Virus record (IMG/VR): IMGVR_UViG_3300023229_000919
Coordinates: 1 to 33,288 of that record
Length of the DNA: 33,288 nucleotides
Strand: one strand, 5' to 3'
Source of the DNA: a virus
Position numbers and translations under genes: made by a program. The notes under the pieces are model-generated. The model was given only the letters and a program-made list of their open reading frames with translations. It did not search any database and was not told where the DNA came from. Positions 1 to 7,501 of this stretch are shown one piece after another. Position 1 is the first letter of the stretch, and every line of letters starts with the position of its first letter.

Positions 1-162
1 CTCATACAGACTGTCTTGTGTGTGGAATATCTCTTTCTCCTGCTGTCTACTGAGAAAGATCCAACCGTTGGCGTCTTCTTTTTGTAGCGTGCCTAATTTT
101 TGACCATTCTTTTCAATGATCCAAAATCGATCTTTTACTAGTGTTTTTGCATTTATAGTCAT
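1..162 (-). CDS. Conserved hypothetical phage protein, 5' part only
   Basis: An ATG at 160-162 opens a frame of 54 codons that runs off the left edge of the window without a stop, so only the N-terminal part is visible. The peptide begins MTINAKTLVKDRFWIIEKNG and looks like a small soluble protein with alternating hydrophobic residues (probably beta-rich). I recall similar short proteins in marine T4-like phages but cannot name a function. A very good sigma70-type promoter lies immediately upstream, with its -10 box ending only 6 nt before the ATG, so the mRNA would be leaderless or nearly so. The promoter overlaps the stop codon of the preceding gene. Confidence 0.75.
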   Translation of the reverse strand, partial: MTINAKTLVKDRFWIIEKNGQKLGTLQKEDANGWIFLSRQQEKEIFHTQDSLYE

Positions 163-168
163 ATGTTT

Positions 169-197
169 ATTATACTTTATTCCGTGATAATTGTAAA
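169..197 (-). promoter_or_regulatory. Sigma70-type early promoter
   Basis: Reading the minus strand there is TTTACA, a 17-nt spacer, then TATAAT, followed by AAACAT and the ATG at 162. The spacing is ideal and the -10 is consensus. Transcription would start at or within a base or two of the A of ATG, implying a leaderless message. The promoter lies in the last codons of the gene ending at 170. Confidence 0.75.
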
Positions 198-1276
198 GAT
201 TTTTTCATGAGAGAATAATTATGAATCAACGTGTCTTTTACAGCATAAACAATATCATTCAACTCTTGTTGTGATTTTTTGTTGAGATCTAGTATCAGTT
301 GCATGACAGCTTCCAGTCGTTGGTTTGGGTCAGCAAGTTGATCGTATGACTCATCTATCATGGTGTGAAATGTTTTAAACCCTCGATCACGAAGATGTTG
401 TAGACTTCCACGAGGTCCAATCATGATAAATGGCCTTTTAGACAGCAATGCCTGTATAGTTTTTTCTGTTGGATGAACATATGGATAGTCAAACACAGTT
501 TCACTAACGATATTAAATGCCGCCTTGTTTAAAAAAGTTAATTCTGTTGCATCAAAATTATCATCAATGTCTGTGTGTCGATGATATTCTAAAGGCACAG
601 CTTTCCATAACTCCAGTAAATTTTTATTATAAAACCAACCATCGTTTTGATTCCGATCAAGTAATTTTTTAGCGTCAGTAACTCTTTTTTCAGCGTTTCT
701 AATATTGGTTTGGGAAGCATTGATAGCAATGAGATTATCTTTCACTAACTCTTCCTGTATGAGGAATTTAGAAAACAGTTGCCGATGCATCCTGTGGGTG
801 AAATTAAGATGGGAAAACTTCATAGTACACTCATTTAAAAATAAATCAGAAGTATTTTTTGACTCGTTGACTGCAAAACTGTTATAGCAATAAGGATAGC
901 CTACATCGATTGTATGAAATTTCCAATCATAAAAATTTTTGTTGAGATATTCTATGCTAGAATTGGATGTACTTGTATCAAAACAGGTTACAAAAAAATC
1001 ACAATTAAATATTTGATATTTTAATAGTAGGTCTTTAAATTGCAACCATTGTCTAGAAATTGTACTTCCTGGATTAAAATAGTGAGGCTCTTGAGAAAAT
1101 ATTAATACGCATGTTCGTTCACCGTTTGTATTTTTTTTAATTTGTAATAGATCATCTGAAAAAAGATGATCAAAATTGATTGAATATATGTTATCGTATG
1201 ATGATGCTGTTTTTGAGTTTCTAAGAGCTTTAACAATTGAATCATAGTGTATGCTGTTTTTAAGCGAGTCTAGCAT
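170..1276 (-). CDS. Hypothetical protein, glycosyltransferase-like C-terminal region
   Basis: About 368 residues. I do not recognise a named family with certainty. The C-terminal third contains SETVFDYPYVHPTEKTIQAL, then a GPRGSLQHLRDRGFKTF segment and an acidic DESYD. I recall this pattern from proteins encoded by marine phages and from some bacterial surface-sugar loci. It resembles the nucleotide-sugar-binding half of GT-B enzymes, but that is inference. The start is uncertain. The ATG at 1276 has a GGAA seven bases upstream and overlaps rnh by 17 nt; ATGs at 1291 or further upstream would overlap it more deeply. The gene is visibly more AT-rich than its neighbour rnh, which suggests recent acquisition. 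It is the last gene before the promoter at 169-197. Confidence 0.7.
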   Translation of the reverse strand: MLDSLKNSIHYDSIVKALRNSKTASSYDNIYSINFDHLFSDDLLQIKKNTNGERTCVLIFSQEPHYFNPGSTISRQWLQFKDLLLKYQIFNCDFFVTCFDTSTSNSSIEYLNKNFYDWKFHTIDVGYPYCYNSFAVNESKNTSDLFLNECTMKFSHLNFTHRMHRQLFSKFLIQEELVKDNLIAINASQTNIRNAEKRVTDAKKLLDRNQNDGWFYNKNLLELWKAVPLEYHRHTDIDDNFDATELTFLNKAAFNIVSETVFDYPYVHPTEKTIQALLSKRPFIMIGPRGSLQHLRDRGFKTFHTMIDESYDQLADPNQRLEAVMQLILDLNKKSQQELNDIVYAVKDTLIHNYSLMKKSLQLSRNKV

Positions 1277-2243
1277 TGAATGGTTCCACATACAGTTGTG
1301 CTTGTTCTGTGATTTTTTGTAGATCGTATCTGGCACAAAATTGCATGAATCTCACACCTACCTGTGCGATCTGTTTGTTGTCTGCTCGGGCTTGGTCTAT
1401 CGTCTGATCCAGCTCTTGCACAATGGCTTCTGGCTGTGCATGTAGGTCCACCAGTTGCATGTTCCTGTTGAAATCTTCCAACACTCGATGTTCTTTGCCG
1501 TCTTTGTCCACCCATTTGCTCAACATTATATTGTTCCATGTGTAGCCTTTGTCGGCTCTGTCGGCGAATGCTTCTGTTAGGCCAATTTTATTCTTTGTGC
1601 CTTTGGTTCGGACACCTGGATATGCTGAAAATATGTTGTCTGATGGATCACCTCTCATGGCTTTTTGGAACAGCAACCATTCCGGAGCATCCAACTTCTT
1701 TGGTTCTCCTGTTTTCTTGTTTATGACAGGGTTACCTTTTTTATCAAACACACCATCCGTTCGCATGGTCTCCTCAGTGACACCGTTGTACTGTGATACT
1801 CGATCAGATACCAATTGATTCATGTCCTTGTCTGTGCTAATAATCACACATTTTTGATCTGGATGTCGGTCGACCCAACGAGCAATAAGATCATCTGCTT
1901 CCACTCTAGAATTCTGTAGCACAGTTGCATTGGTCTTGGTTCTCACAAACTGTACAAAATCATCATAACATTCCCAAAACAATTTGTTCTCTTCCTGTTC
2001 CGCAGGACTCATTGCATCTGCAAGATCTTTTCTGTTTCTTTTGTAGGGTGGGTAATGGTCCTTACGCCAGCTTCTGCCTTCTAGACAGAATATCACGTGA
2101 GAGCCATCAAAATCCTGCCAGGCCTTTTTAATCGAGTTTAGTGTGATGTGTATGGCCATGCCAATCTTCTCAGATGCGTCTCCGCGAAATGCGTGTCTAG
2201 CCCTAAAAAATGTATTCGCTGTATCTACAATTATGTGTGTCAT
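1260..2243 (-). CDS. rnh: RNase H / 5'-3' exonuclease (T4 Rnh-like, FEN family)
   Basis: This 327-residue protein (T4 RNase H is 305) removes RNA primers and flaps during lagging-strand synthesis. Family acidic metal ligands are visible: Asp7 in MTHIIVD, the EADD motif at 115-118, and TDKD at 137-140. A basic helical-arch segment (RSWRKDHYPPYKRNRK) follows an acidic ILE-type strand near residues 50-72. A helix-hairpin-helix-like region with GDPSDN lies near 198-203. The start ATG overlaps the stop of the upstream 105-residue gene in a TAATG, so the two are translationally coupled. It acts with the polymerase and clamp encoded further upstream in the same direction. Confidence 0.9.
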   Translation of the reverse strand: MTHIIVDTANTFFRARHAFRGDASEKIGMAIHITLNSIKKAWQDFDGSHVIFCLEGRSWRKDHYPPYKRNRKDLADAMSPAEQEENKLFWECYDDFVQFVRTKTNATVLQNSRVEADDLIARWVDRHPDQKCVIISTDKDMNQLVSDRVSQYNGVTEETMRTDGVFDKKGNPVINKKTGEPKKLDAPEWLLFQKAMRGDPSDNIFSAYPGVRTKGTKNKIGLTEAFADRADKGYTWNNIMLSKWVDKDGKEHRVLEDFNRNMQLVDLHAQPEAIVQELDQTIDQARADNKQIAQVGVRFMQFCARYDLQKITEQAQLYVEPFNARLA

Positions 2244-2560
2244 TAAGACACCTCAGTTTTGCCGTCGTCTCTGCGATTAACTTGCACATACCCTGCGCCT
2301 GTGACATCCACGCCTTGTTCGCCGCCTATGGTCTTGCATAAACTTTGAAACCAACGATCCACAATTTCTTCTTCAGATTCTCCTGTATAGCCGTTCTGTT
2401 TCAACATGTTGACAAACTCGTCGTTCCAGTCCAACTCAAAGAATCCGTTCTTGGGATTTTCTGGATTAACATTGACCTGTAGCACTTTGACCATGGGATC
2501 TTCACTTTTACCTTTGGTCTTTTTCTTATCAGTTTTTTTTACAGTTTTCTTTACTTTCAT
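2243..2560 (-). CDS. Conserved hypothetical phage protein with lysine-rich N-terminus
   Basis: 105 residues. The first 20 are dominated by Lys and Thr (a basic, probably disordered tail). The rest is acidic and carries FFELDWNDEFVNML, then a VDRWFQSLC segment. I recall similar proteins next to rnh in marine T4-like phages, but no function is known to me. It is the first gene after the promoter at 2570-2598 and is coupled to rnh by a TAATG overlap, so it forms a two-gene operon with the RNase H. Confidence 0.75.
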   Translation of the reverse strand: MKVKKTVKKTDKKKTKGKSEDPMVKVLQVNVNPENPKNGFFELDWNDEFVNMLKQNGYTGESEEEIVDRWFQSLCKTIGGEQGVDVTGAGYVQVNRRDDGKTEVS

Positions 2561-2569
2561 AATACCTTT

Positions 2570-2598
2570 ATTATAGTTTATTTTTCTTTTTTTGTCTA
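2570..2598 (-). promoter_or_regulatory. Sigma70-type promoter for the hypothetical-rnh pair
   Basis: The minus strand reads TAGACA, 17 nt (A-rich), TATAAT, then AAAGGTATT and ATG at 2560. Spacing and -10 are ideal. The leader would be only about 2-3 nt. Confidence 0.7.
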
Positions 2599-2601
2599 TG
2601 T

Positions 2602-3495
2602 CTATGTGCCAATTAAATTACCAAATAGATGCACATGTACTCTGGCCGCCACATTATAGCCTCTTTGAAAAGCTCTGCGAGCCACATCACCTGCTGTGTC
2701 TGATTGCTCTTCTTCTCGAGCACCCACGGGCATGATCCACACAGGATAGTCCACCCCAGCATCGCGGAACAGTTTCAGCACTTCCTCCATGTCTGTCCAC
2801 TGTTCATCTCGGTTGCCCACAACAAATTTTAATTGTCCATTGGGACTGTGTTGCACATATTCGGCCACAGTCTCAGGCTTGATTGCTTTTTCTCTGCGTT
2901 CGCCTGCCACTGTCCACAGTTTGGGAGATACAGAAAAGAATATTTCTGTGTGTACACTTGAGATTAAGTCTTTAAATTCGTCTGTCAACGTCTGTGTACC
3001 ATTGGTTTCAAATGTGATGGAAGAAGGCAGATTGCCTCTTCGTTCTAATTCTCGATACATGCCGACAAATGCCTGTTGTGATTGCGGCATCAAGGGCTCA
3101 CCACCTGTGATGCATAAATGTTGATGCTGTCCTGACACAGGATGTAGGAACAGACCTTTGGGATTAGACTCGTTTTTCAATATGTCGATGACTCGGTCCG
3201 CTAACTCTGAGGTAGTGGCTTGACCCATTAGATGTCGATATTTCTTTGCCCATGTGTAGGAAGAATCGCAACCTTTGTCCCACACAGGTAGATCCTCCAC
3301 CCGTTTCACTTGGCTGACATCAAATGTCTCGTAGGGCAATTCGTATGTGTCTGGGTTGGTGGGATTCAATTGCCCAAATCCATCACACTGTAGATTGCAT
3401 AGAAAGAATCTTACCCAAGCAGTGGGTATGCCTGTGTAGTGTCCTTCTCCCTGTATAGAGTAGAATATTTCTGAATAATAGTATTTCTTTTCCAC
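2602..3495 (-). CDS. queE: 7-carboxy-7-deazaguanine synthase (QueE), radical SAM
   Basis: 297 residues. QueE rearranges 6-carboxytetrahydropterin to 7-carboxy-7-deazaguanine (CDG), the first pyrrolopyrimidine intermediate of preQ0 and of deazapurine DNA bases. Visible hallmarks are the N-terminal FYSIQGEGHYTGIPTAWVRF, the SAM-binding TGGEP, and WDKGCDSSYTW, which matches the family's third-cysteine region. The cluster cysteines are unusual: Cys33 and Cys37 (CNLQC) are followed only after 38 residues by Cys76, whereas most QueE proteins have CX3CX2C. The insertion lies between the second and third ligands. The start is GTG at 3493-3495, overlapping the cupin stop (TAGTG). It works with folE and dpdA elsewhere in this window. 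Confidence 0.92.
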   Translation of the reverse strand: MEKKYYYSEIFYSIQGEGHYTGIPTAWVRFFLCNLQCDGFGQLNPTNPDTYELPYETFDVSQVKRVEDLPVWDKGCDSSYTWAKKYRHLMGQATTSELADRVIDILKNESNPKGLFLHPVSGQHQHLCITGGEPLMPQSQQAFVGMYRELERRGNLPSSITFETNGTQTLTDEFKDLISSVHTEIFFSVSPKLWTVAGERREKAIKPETVAEYVQHSPNGQLKFVVGNRDEQWTDMEEVLKLFRDAGVDYPVWIMPVGAREEEQSDTAGDVARRAFQRGYNVAARVHVHLFGNLIGT

Positions 3496-3878
3496 TATTT
3501 TTTAGCTTTCTTGTCCAGTCGAACCACATTGCCTGTGTTTAGATGCCCCACAGATTCTCGCTGAATGTCGTCATGATTGAACTCCGCCCAGTACAGCTCA
3601 AATGCCACACCGTCTTCTAACCCTTCAAAAGAGTGATACAGACCAGGTTTGACTCGAGTGAAGTCGCCTGCATTTAGTATGGTCTCATCCACGAGATCGT
3701 AATCCTTCTGCCATACTCGGATCTTCATCTGTCCGGACTCTACAAAAAATCCATTCCATTTGTGTCGGTGCAGGTGTTTGGAACAGGTGCCACCTTTTTT
3801 GTATTCTATCCTATGGAATTCCAACACACCATTGGCGTGTAACAGTTCTGTTGATCCCCATATCTTGCCAGCTTTCAT
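3495..3878 (-). CDS. Small cupin-domain protein
   Basis: 127 residues forming a single cupin. Motif 1 is HLHRHKWNGFFVESG, with three His and a downstream Glu. Motif 2 is around GLYHSFEGLEDG, preceded by NAGDFTRVKPG. Together they suggest a metal-binding beta-barrel, close to sugar-isomerase-type cupins (phosphomannose isomerase C-terminal-like). The substrate cannot be read from sequence. It is the first gene after a consensus promoter and is coupled to queE by a TAGTG overlap. A role linked to deazaguanine synthesis or sugar metabolism is therefore possible but unproven. Confidence 0.8.
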   Translation of the reverse strand: MKAGKIWGSTELLHANGVLEFHRIEYKKGGTCSKHLHRHKWNGFFVESGQMKIRVWQKDYDLVDETILNAGDFTRVKPGLYHSFEGLEDGVAFELYWAEFNHDDIQRESVGHLNTGNVVRLDKKAKK

Positions 3879-3884
3879 ATGTTT

Positions 3885-3913
3885 ATTATACTACATTATT
3901 TTTTGTTTGTCAA
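3885..3913 (-). promoter_or_regulatory. Consensus sigma70 promoter for cupin-queE
   Basis: The minus strand reads TTGACA, 17 nt, TATAAT: a perfect consensus. It is followed by AAACAT and the ATG at 3878. The last 16 bases before the ATG (GTATAATAAACAT plus flank) are the same as at the promoter at 169-197. The start codon would be at or within a base or two of the transcript's 5' end. Confidence 0.85.
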
Positions 3914-3921
3914 AGTGACAA

Positions 3922-4389
3922 TTATTTGTCCCATTCTTCCCATGGAAATACCACCCAACGATCTTCCACACTTTTGTCAATTTCATAACCGTGATAATTT
4001 ACCTCAAACGCAGATGGTCGATTATTGATAACTGCCGCATAACGAATATTACTGTCGTAGATACAATTTTCTGCGATGTGATCAAATGTTGCACCAGAAT
4101 CATTGATATCATCTATGATCAATATCTTGCTACCTCGAGATACATGTCTGTACAACACATCAAGATCAGACTCTGTTCGATGATCTCTCAATCGCACATC
4201 CAATGCTTCGTGTGGACGGTTCAACCGATGCGACAGGTACACGCCTGGGATCAATCCTCCTCTGTTCACTCCCAGTATAATATCTGGTATAAACATTGAA
4301 TGCACCAGACGATCCTCAATTTGAATCAGAGCATTACGCATCTGGATGTTGGTGAAATATAATTTATTTGTTACTTTCGTATCTGTCAT
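3922..4389 (-). CDS. Purine (xanthine/guanine-type) phosphoribosyltransferase
   Basis: 155 residues from the ATG at 4389; an in-frame ATG at 4398 is also possible. The type-I PRTase PRPP loop is clear at about residues 89-102 (ILIIDDINDSGATF), and a GVNRGGLIPG segment near 40-49 matches the first phosphate loop. The C-terminal WVVFPWE resembles bacterial xanthine-guanine phosphoribosyltransferase (Gpt). The reaction is purine base plus PRPP to nucleoside monophosphate. The gene overlaps guaC, so both proteins are probably made from one mRNA. A salvage role for guanine released during DNA base exchange by DpdA is an inference. The exact base specificity is unknown. Confidence 0.85.
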   Translation of the reverse strand: MTDTKVTNKLYFTNIQMRNALIQIEDRLVHSMFIPDIILGVNRGGLIPGVYLSHRLNRPHEALDVRLRDHRTESDLDVLYRHVSRGSKILIIDDINDSGATFDHIAENCIYDSNIRYAAVINNRPSAFEVNYHGYEIDKSVEDRWVVFPWEEWDK

Positions 4390-5419
4390 AAACTCCATTG
4401 ATTACATTGTTAACTCTTACGAAGTGAGCACACTTGGGCATGTCTTTAATTCTTCTTGCTCCGATGTATGTACAAGTGCTTCTTACTCCGCCTAATATCT
4501 GTTCCACAGTGTCTCTTACAGGACCTCTGTCGTCTAGAACAACTGTTTTACCCTCTGTGCCACGATATCCGTCTTTGCGAGCACCGTGCTCATCAAACGC
4601 TGACTGTGAACTCATACCATAGAATACTCTTTTGCCGTCTTGCAGTTCAAATTCTGATTCCGCATGACCTGCTAACATACCGCCCAGCATCACAAAGTGA
4701 GCTCCTGCCGCTAATGCTTTGGCCACATCGCCTGGCTGTGTGCAACCACCGTCTGCAATAATATGTCCGTCCACTCCGTTGGCCGCATCAGCACATTCTA
4801 CAATGGCTGAGAATTGAGGCACACCCACACCTGTTTGTGTACGAGTGGTGCATACCGATCCCGGTCCTATGCCAATTTTCACAATGTCAGCACCGTTGAT
4901 GATCAATTCTTCTGTCATTTCTGGTGATACCACGTTGCCTGCAATGATCACCTTGTCTGGATATTCTGATCGTATCCTCTTTACAAAATCCACAAACTGC
5001 TCGTGATAGGCATTGGCAACATCTATAGTGATGAAAGGTATATCTGGAAATGCTGACATTACTCGTTTAAGAGTTTGATAGTCTGGGGCATTTTCATCCC
5101 ACATGGCACCTGTGCCGGTGCAGGCAGAAACATATTTCAATCTCAATCCTGTGCTGACTGCTGTTTTCCACTCGTCAAATGTGTAGTGTTTTCTTATCAC
5201 AGTCATCATCTTGAATTCCTGTAGCACTTTGGCCATAGCAAATGTGCCCACCCCATCCATGTTGGATGCCATTATGGGAGTGTATCTCAAACTCTTATTG
5301 GCATTACGAAAACGGAACTCTCGATAGATGTCCACATCTCTCCTGGAACTCAGGGTGGAACGTTTGGGCTTTAGTAGCACATCTGAATAATCTAGATGTA
5401 CGTTGTAATCAATTCTCAT
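4364..5419 (-). CDS. guaC: GMP reductase
   Basis: 351 residues, close to E. coli GuaC (347) and collinear with it from memory: the N-terminal SDVLLKPKRSTL, AANMD-like ASNMDGVGTF, IDVANAY, AGNVV and the catalytic loop KIGIGPGSVCTTR with Cys190. The C-terminal GMSSQSAF, EGKTV, RGPV and LGGVRSTCTYIGA segments also match. No CBS domains are present, as expected for GMP reductase rather than IMP dehydrogenase. It converts GMP to IMP and ammonia with NADPH. Next to a purine phosphoribosyltransferase it would move guanine nucleotides toward the adenine pool. Its ATGA overlap with the upstream small gene indicates coupling. Confidence 0.92.
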   Translation of the reverse strand: MRIDYNVHLDYSDVLLKPKRSTLSSRRDVDIYREFRFRNANKSLRYTPIMASNMDGVGTFAMAKVLQEFKMMTVIRKHYTFDEWKTAVSTGLRLKYVSACTGTGAMWDENAPDYQTLKRVMSAFPDIPFITIDVANAYHEQFVDFVKRIRSEYPDKVIIAGNVVSPEMTEELIINGADIVKIGIGPGSVCTTRTQTGVGVPQFSAIVECADAANGVDGHIIADGGCTQPGDVAKALAAGAHFVMLGGMLAGHAESEFELQDGKRVFYGMSSQSAFDEHGARKDGYRGTEGKTVVLDDRGPVRDTVEQILGGVRSTCTYIGARRIKDMPKCAHFVRVNNVINGVYDRYESNK

Positions 5420-5676
5420 CGTTTATCCTCTGACTCTTTTAATTTGCACATCTTCAACACTGATTGATAGTGATCCCATGCCTGTTGCAGTGCTGGGTAT
5501 TTCTTTTTAAGATCCATGTAGTCAAACACACTGTCAAACATGTCTGGTGTTCCGCTGTCAAACGCATTCACTGTGACCGATTTCGTTACTGATCCCACAT
5601 TGAGATGTGGAATGTTTGCCACTCGTGCATCGTAGTTTAATTCTAATTGTGTAGGTTGTTGTTTTTCTTTATCCAT
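5416..5676 (-). CDS. Conserved hypothetical protein in the folE-guaC operon
   Basis: 86 residues if started at the ATG at 5676, which overlaps the folE stop by 8 bases. An upstream in-frame ATG at 5724 would overlap folE by 56 bases and is less likely. The protein starts MDKEKQQPTQLELNYDARVA and ends with a likely helical region containing KKYPALQQAWDHYQSVLKMC. I recall similar C-terminal segments in marine T4-like phages but know no function. It is coupled to guaC through an ATGA overlap. Confidence 0.65.
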   Translation of the reverse strand: MDKEKQQPTQLELNYDARVANIPHLNVGSVTKSVTVNAFDSGTPDMFDSVFDYMDLKKKYPALQQAWDHYQSVLKMCKLKESEDKR

Positions 5677-6424
5677 TAGTACCACACTGTGTTTCTTGTA
5701 ATTGTATATTGTGCATAAACTCATTCTTTAATGCAGGATCCGTTTTCAATAAACCTTTTAACACTGTGGTCTGTGTGCTGGAGTTGGCACTTCGTATACC
5801 TCTGTTCTCACAACATCCGTGTCTTGCTCGGATATACACACCCACTGCTGGACTCTCTGTGAGTTTTGTAATCTCATATGCAATCATTTCTGTTAATTCT
5901 TCTTGTAGATGTCCTCGATGTGCTAGATGCTGTGCAACTCGAGTGTACTTGCTCAGTCCAATCAACTTTGTACCTGGAAGACAACCAATATAACATATGC
6001 CTGTCACAGGTTGATGATGATGTGAGCACATGCTTTTGATGTCTGACCGTACCACAATCAGTTGATCGTAACGACCGTCTTCATTGGGAAATGCTGTTAC
6101 TTCTGGCTTGGCACTGTATCTGCCTCCCATGATCTCCGTGATATACATCTTAGCAAGTCTTCTTCCTGTGCCTCGACTGTTGGGATCATTCTCTCTGTCA
6201 ATCACTAGGCTGTCCAACACTGCTTCAAATTTTGGTGTTAATTCTTCTATCAACTGTTCTCGTTCACCTGTTTCTATAAAATCTGCAATATTATCAGCGG
6301 CATAGAATCGTTCACCTGCTTTTTTAAGTCGTTCTCGTATTGTCTCAGATACAGGCTTGTTCTTGTTCTGGAATTCACCCACTAGTTCTTGTATATAAGG
6401 ATCTTGCATTCTATCGTTGGCCAT
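5669..6424 (-). CDS. folE: GTP cyclohydrolase I
   Basis: 251 residues. It converts GTP to dihydroneopterin triphosphate, the first committed step of both folate and 7-deazaguanine synthesis. The zinc ligands are in place: Cys133 and His136 in SMCSHHHQP, and Cys204 in ARHGCCENRG. They have the same spacing as E. coli FolE (110, 113, 181). Other family segments are GLSKYTRVAQHLAHR, HLQEELT and NSSTQTTVLKG. The N-terminal 60 residues are helical, as usual. It starts directly at the galE stop (TAAATGG) and is presumably transcribed from the galE promoter. Together with QueE and DpdA in the window, its likely role is making the modified base. Confidence 0.95.
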   Translation of the reverse strand: MANDRMQDPYIQELVGEFQNKNKPVSETIRERLKKAGERFYAADNIADFIETGEREQLIEELTPKFEAVLDSLVIDRENDPNSRGTGRRLAKMYITEIMGGRYSAKPEVTAFPNEDGRYDQLIVVRSDIKSMCSHHHQPVTGICYIGCLPGTKLIGLSKYTRVAQHLAHRGHLQEELTEMIAYEITKLTESPAVGVYIRARHGCCENRGIRSANSSTQTTVLKGLLKTDPALKNEFMHNIQLQETQCGTNG

Positions 6425-7462
6425 TTAGTTAATCTCCTTTTGATTGGTCTTGTTATACCATTGTACAGCAGTTCGTACTATGTTGTCAATGTCGCTATGC
6501 TCGGGTCGCCAATTTAATTCTTCAACAGCTCTGGCTATGTCTGCAACCAACACAGCAGGGTCACCAGCTCTTCTAGGTTCTTCTTTAATGTTCATAGCAC
6601 CTGTAAATCTTTGTACACTTGTTAACACTTCACGATTGCTGGTAGGCGTGCCTGATCCTAGATTATAACGGGCACATATCTTTTCCTTGTGTGCTTTTTG
6701 TAGAGCCAGCACGTGACCGCGAGCAAGATCTGTAACATGCACATAGTCTCTCACACAGGTTCCGTCTGCTGTATCAAAGTCTGTGCCAAACAATCGAAAT
6801 TCTTTTACTTTTTTCCCTGCATCTATAGCTCTAGGAATAATATGAGATGGTGATTTTCTATTCTCTCCAATTTCTCCATCAACGTCTGATCCAGCCGCAT
6901 TAAAATATCGTAGGCTCACACTGTTAAAACCGTAAGCAACATGATAGTCTTGCAGTATCTGTTCTACCATTAATTTTGTACGACCATATGGGTTAATAGG
7001 TAATAATTTTTCTTCATCGTCTCTGCCAATACCACCAGCTGGTGTGCCATATACTGCCGCACTAGAACTGAATACAAAAGTGTTTACTCCCAATGATCTT
7101 AATTTTTCTATCAATCGGAAAGTCATTAGCACGTTGTTAATGTAGTATTTAGATGGGTCACTCACAGACTCATCAACTCTGGTATAAGCGGCAAAGTGTA
7201 TACAACTGTCTATGTTGTATCTTTTTACAATTTCGTCTAGAGTTTCTATGTTCTTAGGCAAATCCAATTCAAAAGAAGGACCGTACAACACTGATTGTAT
7301 TTTGTTTTTGACCTCTCTGTCCACCACCACAGGTGTATACCCGTTTTTTCTTAATTCTTTGCAGGTGTGTGATCCTATATAGCCAGCACCACCTATTACA
7401 AGTACTGCTTTATTAGTGCCTTTAGGTTCCCAACTGTCATTTAAAATATTCTCATCCATCAT
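6425..7462 (-). CDS. galE: UDP-glucose 4-epimerase
   Basis: 345 residues, the usual length. The NAD-binding Rossmann loop GGAGYIGSH is at residues 24-32 and the catalytic YxxxK is Tyr159/Lys163, with upstream SSSAAVYG. SLRYFNAAGSD and CVRDYVHVTDLA are typical of GalE. The enzyme interconverts UDP-glucose and UDP-galactose. Two adjacent ATGs (7462 and 7459) are possible; an AGGAG lies nine bases upstream of the first. A sigma70 promoter precedes it. A decayed second copy of its 3' end lies at 9289-9360, and 16 bases of its 5' coding region recur at 9364-9379. Confidence 0.93.
   Translation of the reverse strand: MMDENILNDSWEPKGTNKAVLVIGGAGYIGSHTCKELRKNGYTPVVVDREVKNKIQSVLYGPSFELDLPKNIETLDEIVKRYNIDSCIHFAAYTRVDESVSDPSKYYINNVLMTFRLIEKLRSLGVNTFVFSSSAAVYGTPAGGIGRDDEEKLLPINPYGRTKLMVEQILQDYHVAYGFNSVSLRYFNAAGSDVDGEIGENRKSPSHIIPRAIDAGKKVKEFRLFGTDFDTADGTCVRDYVHVTDLARGHVLALQKAHKEKICARYNLGSGTPTSNREVLTSVQRFTGAMNIKEEPRRAGDPAVLVADIARAVEELNWRPEHSDIDNIVRTAVQWYNKTNQKEIN
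7409..7424. repeat. 16-nt direct repeat, galE copy
   Basis: TTTATTAGTGCCTTTA on the plus strand inside the galE 5' coding region is found again, identical and in the same orientation, at 9364-9379 across the end of the glycosyltransferase gene. It probably marks a past recombination event. Confidence 0.7.
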
Positions 7463-7471
7463 TGTACTCCT

Positions 7472-7500
7472 ATTATAATTGTATTATTACGTTTAGTCAA
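7472..7500 (-). promoter_or_regulatory. Sigma70-type promoter for galE-folE-guaC
   Basis: The minus strand reads TTGACT, 17 nt, TATAAT, then AGGAGTACA and ATG at 7462. Five of six -35 bases and all -10 bases match consensus. Unlike the other early promoters here, the short leader keeps a Shine-Dalgarno AGGAG. Confidence 0.8.
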
Positions 7501-7501
7501 C

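Noticed and set aside
1270-1539. 89-residue minus-strand frame inside rnh
   Set aside because: It lies in another frame of the RNase H gene with a Gln/Arg-rich translation and no start signal.
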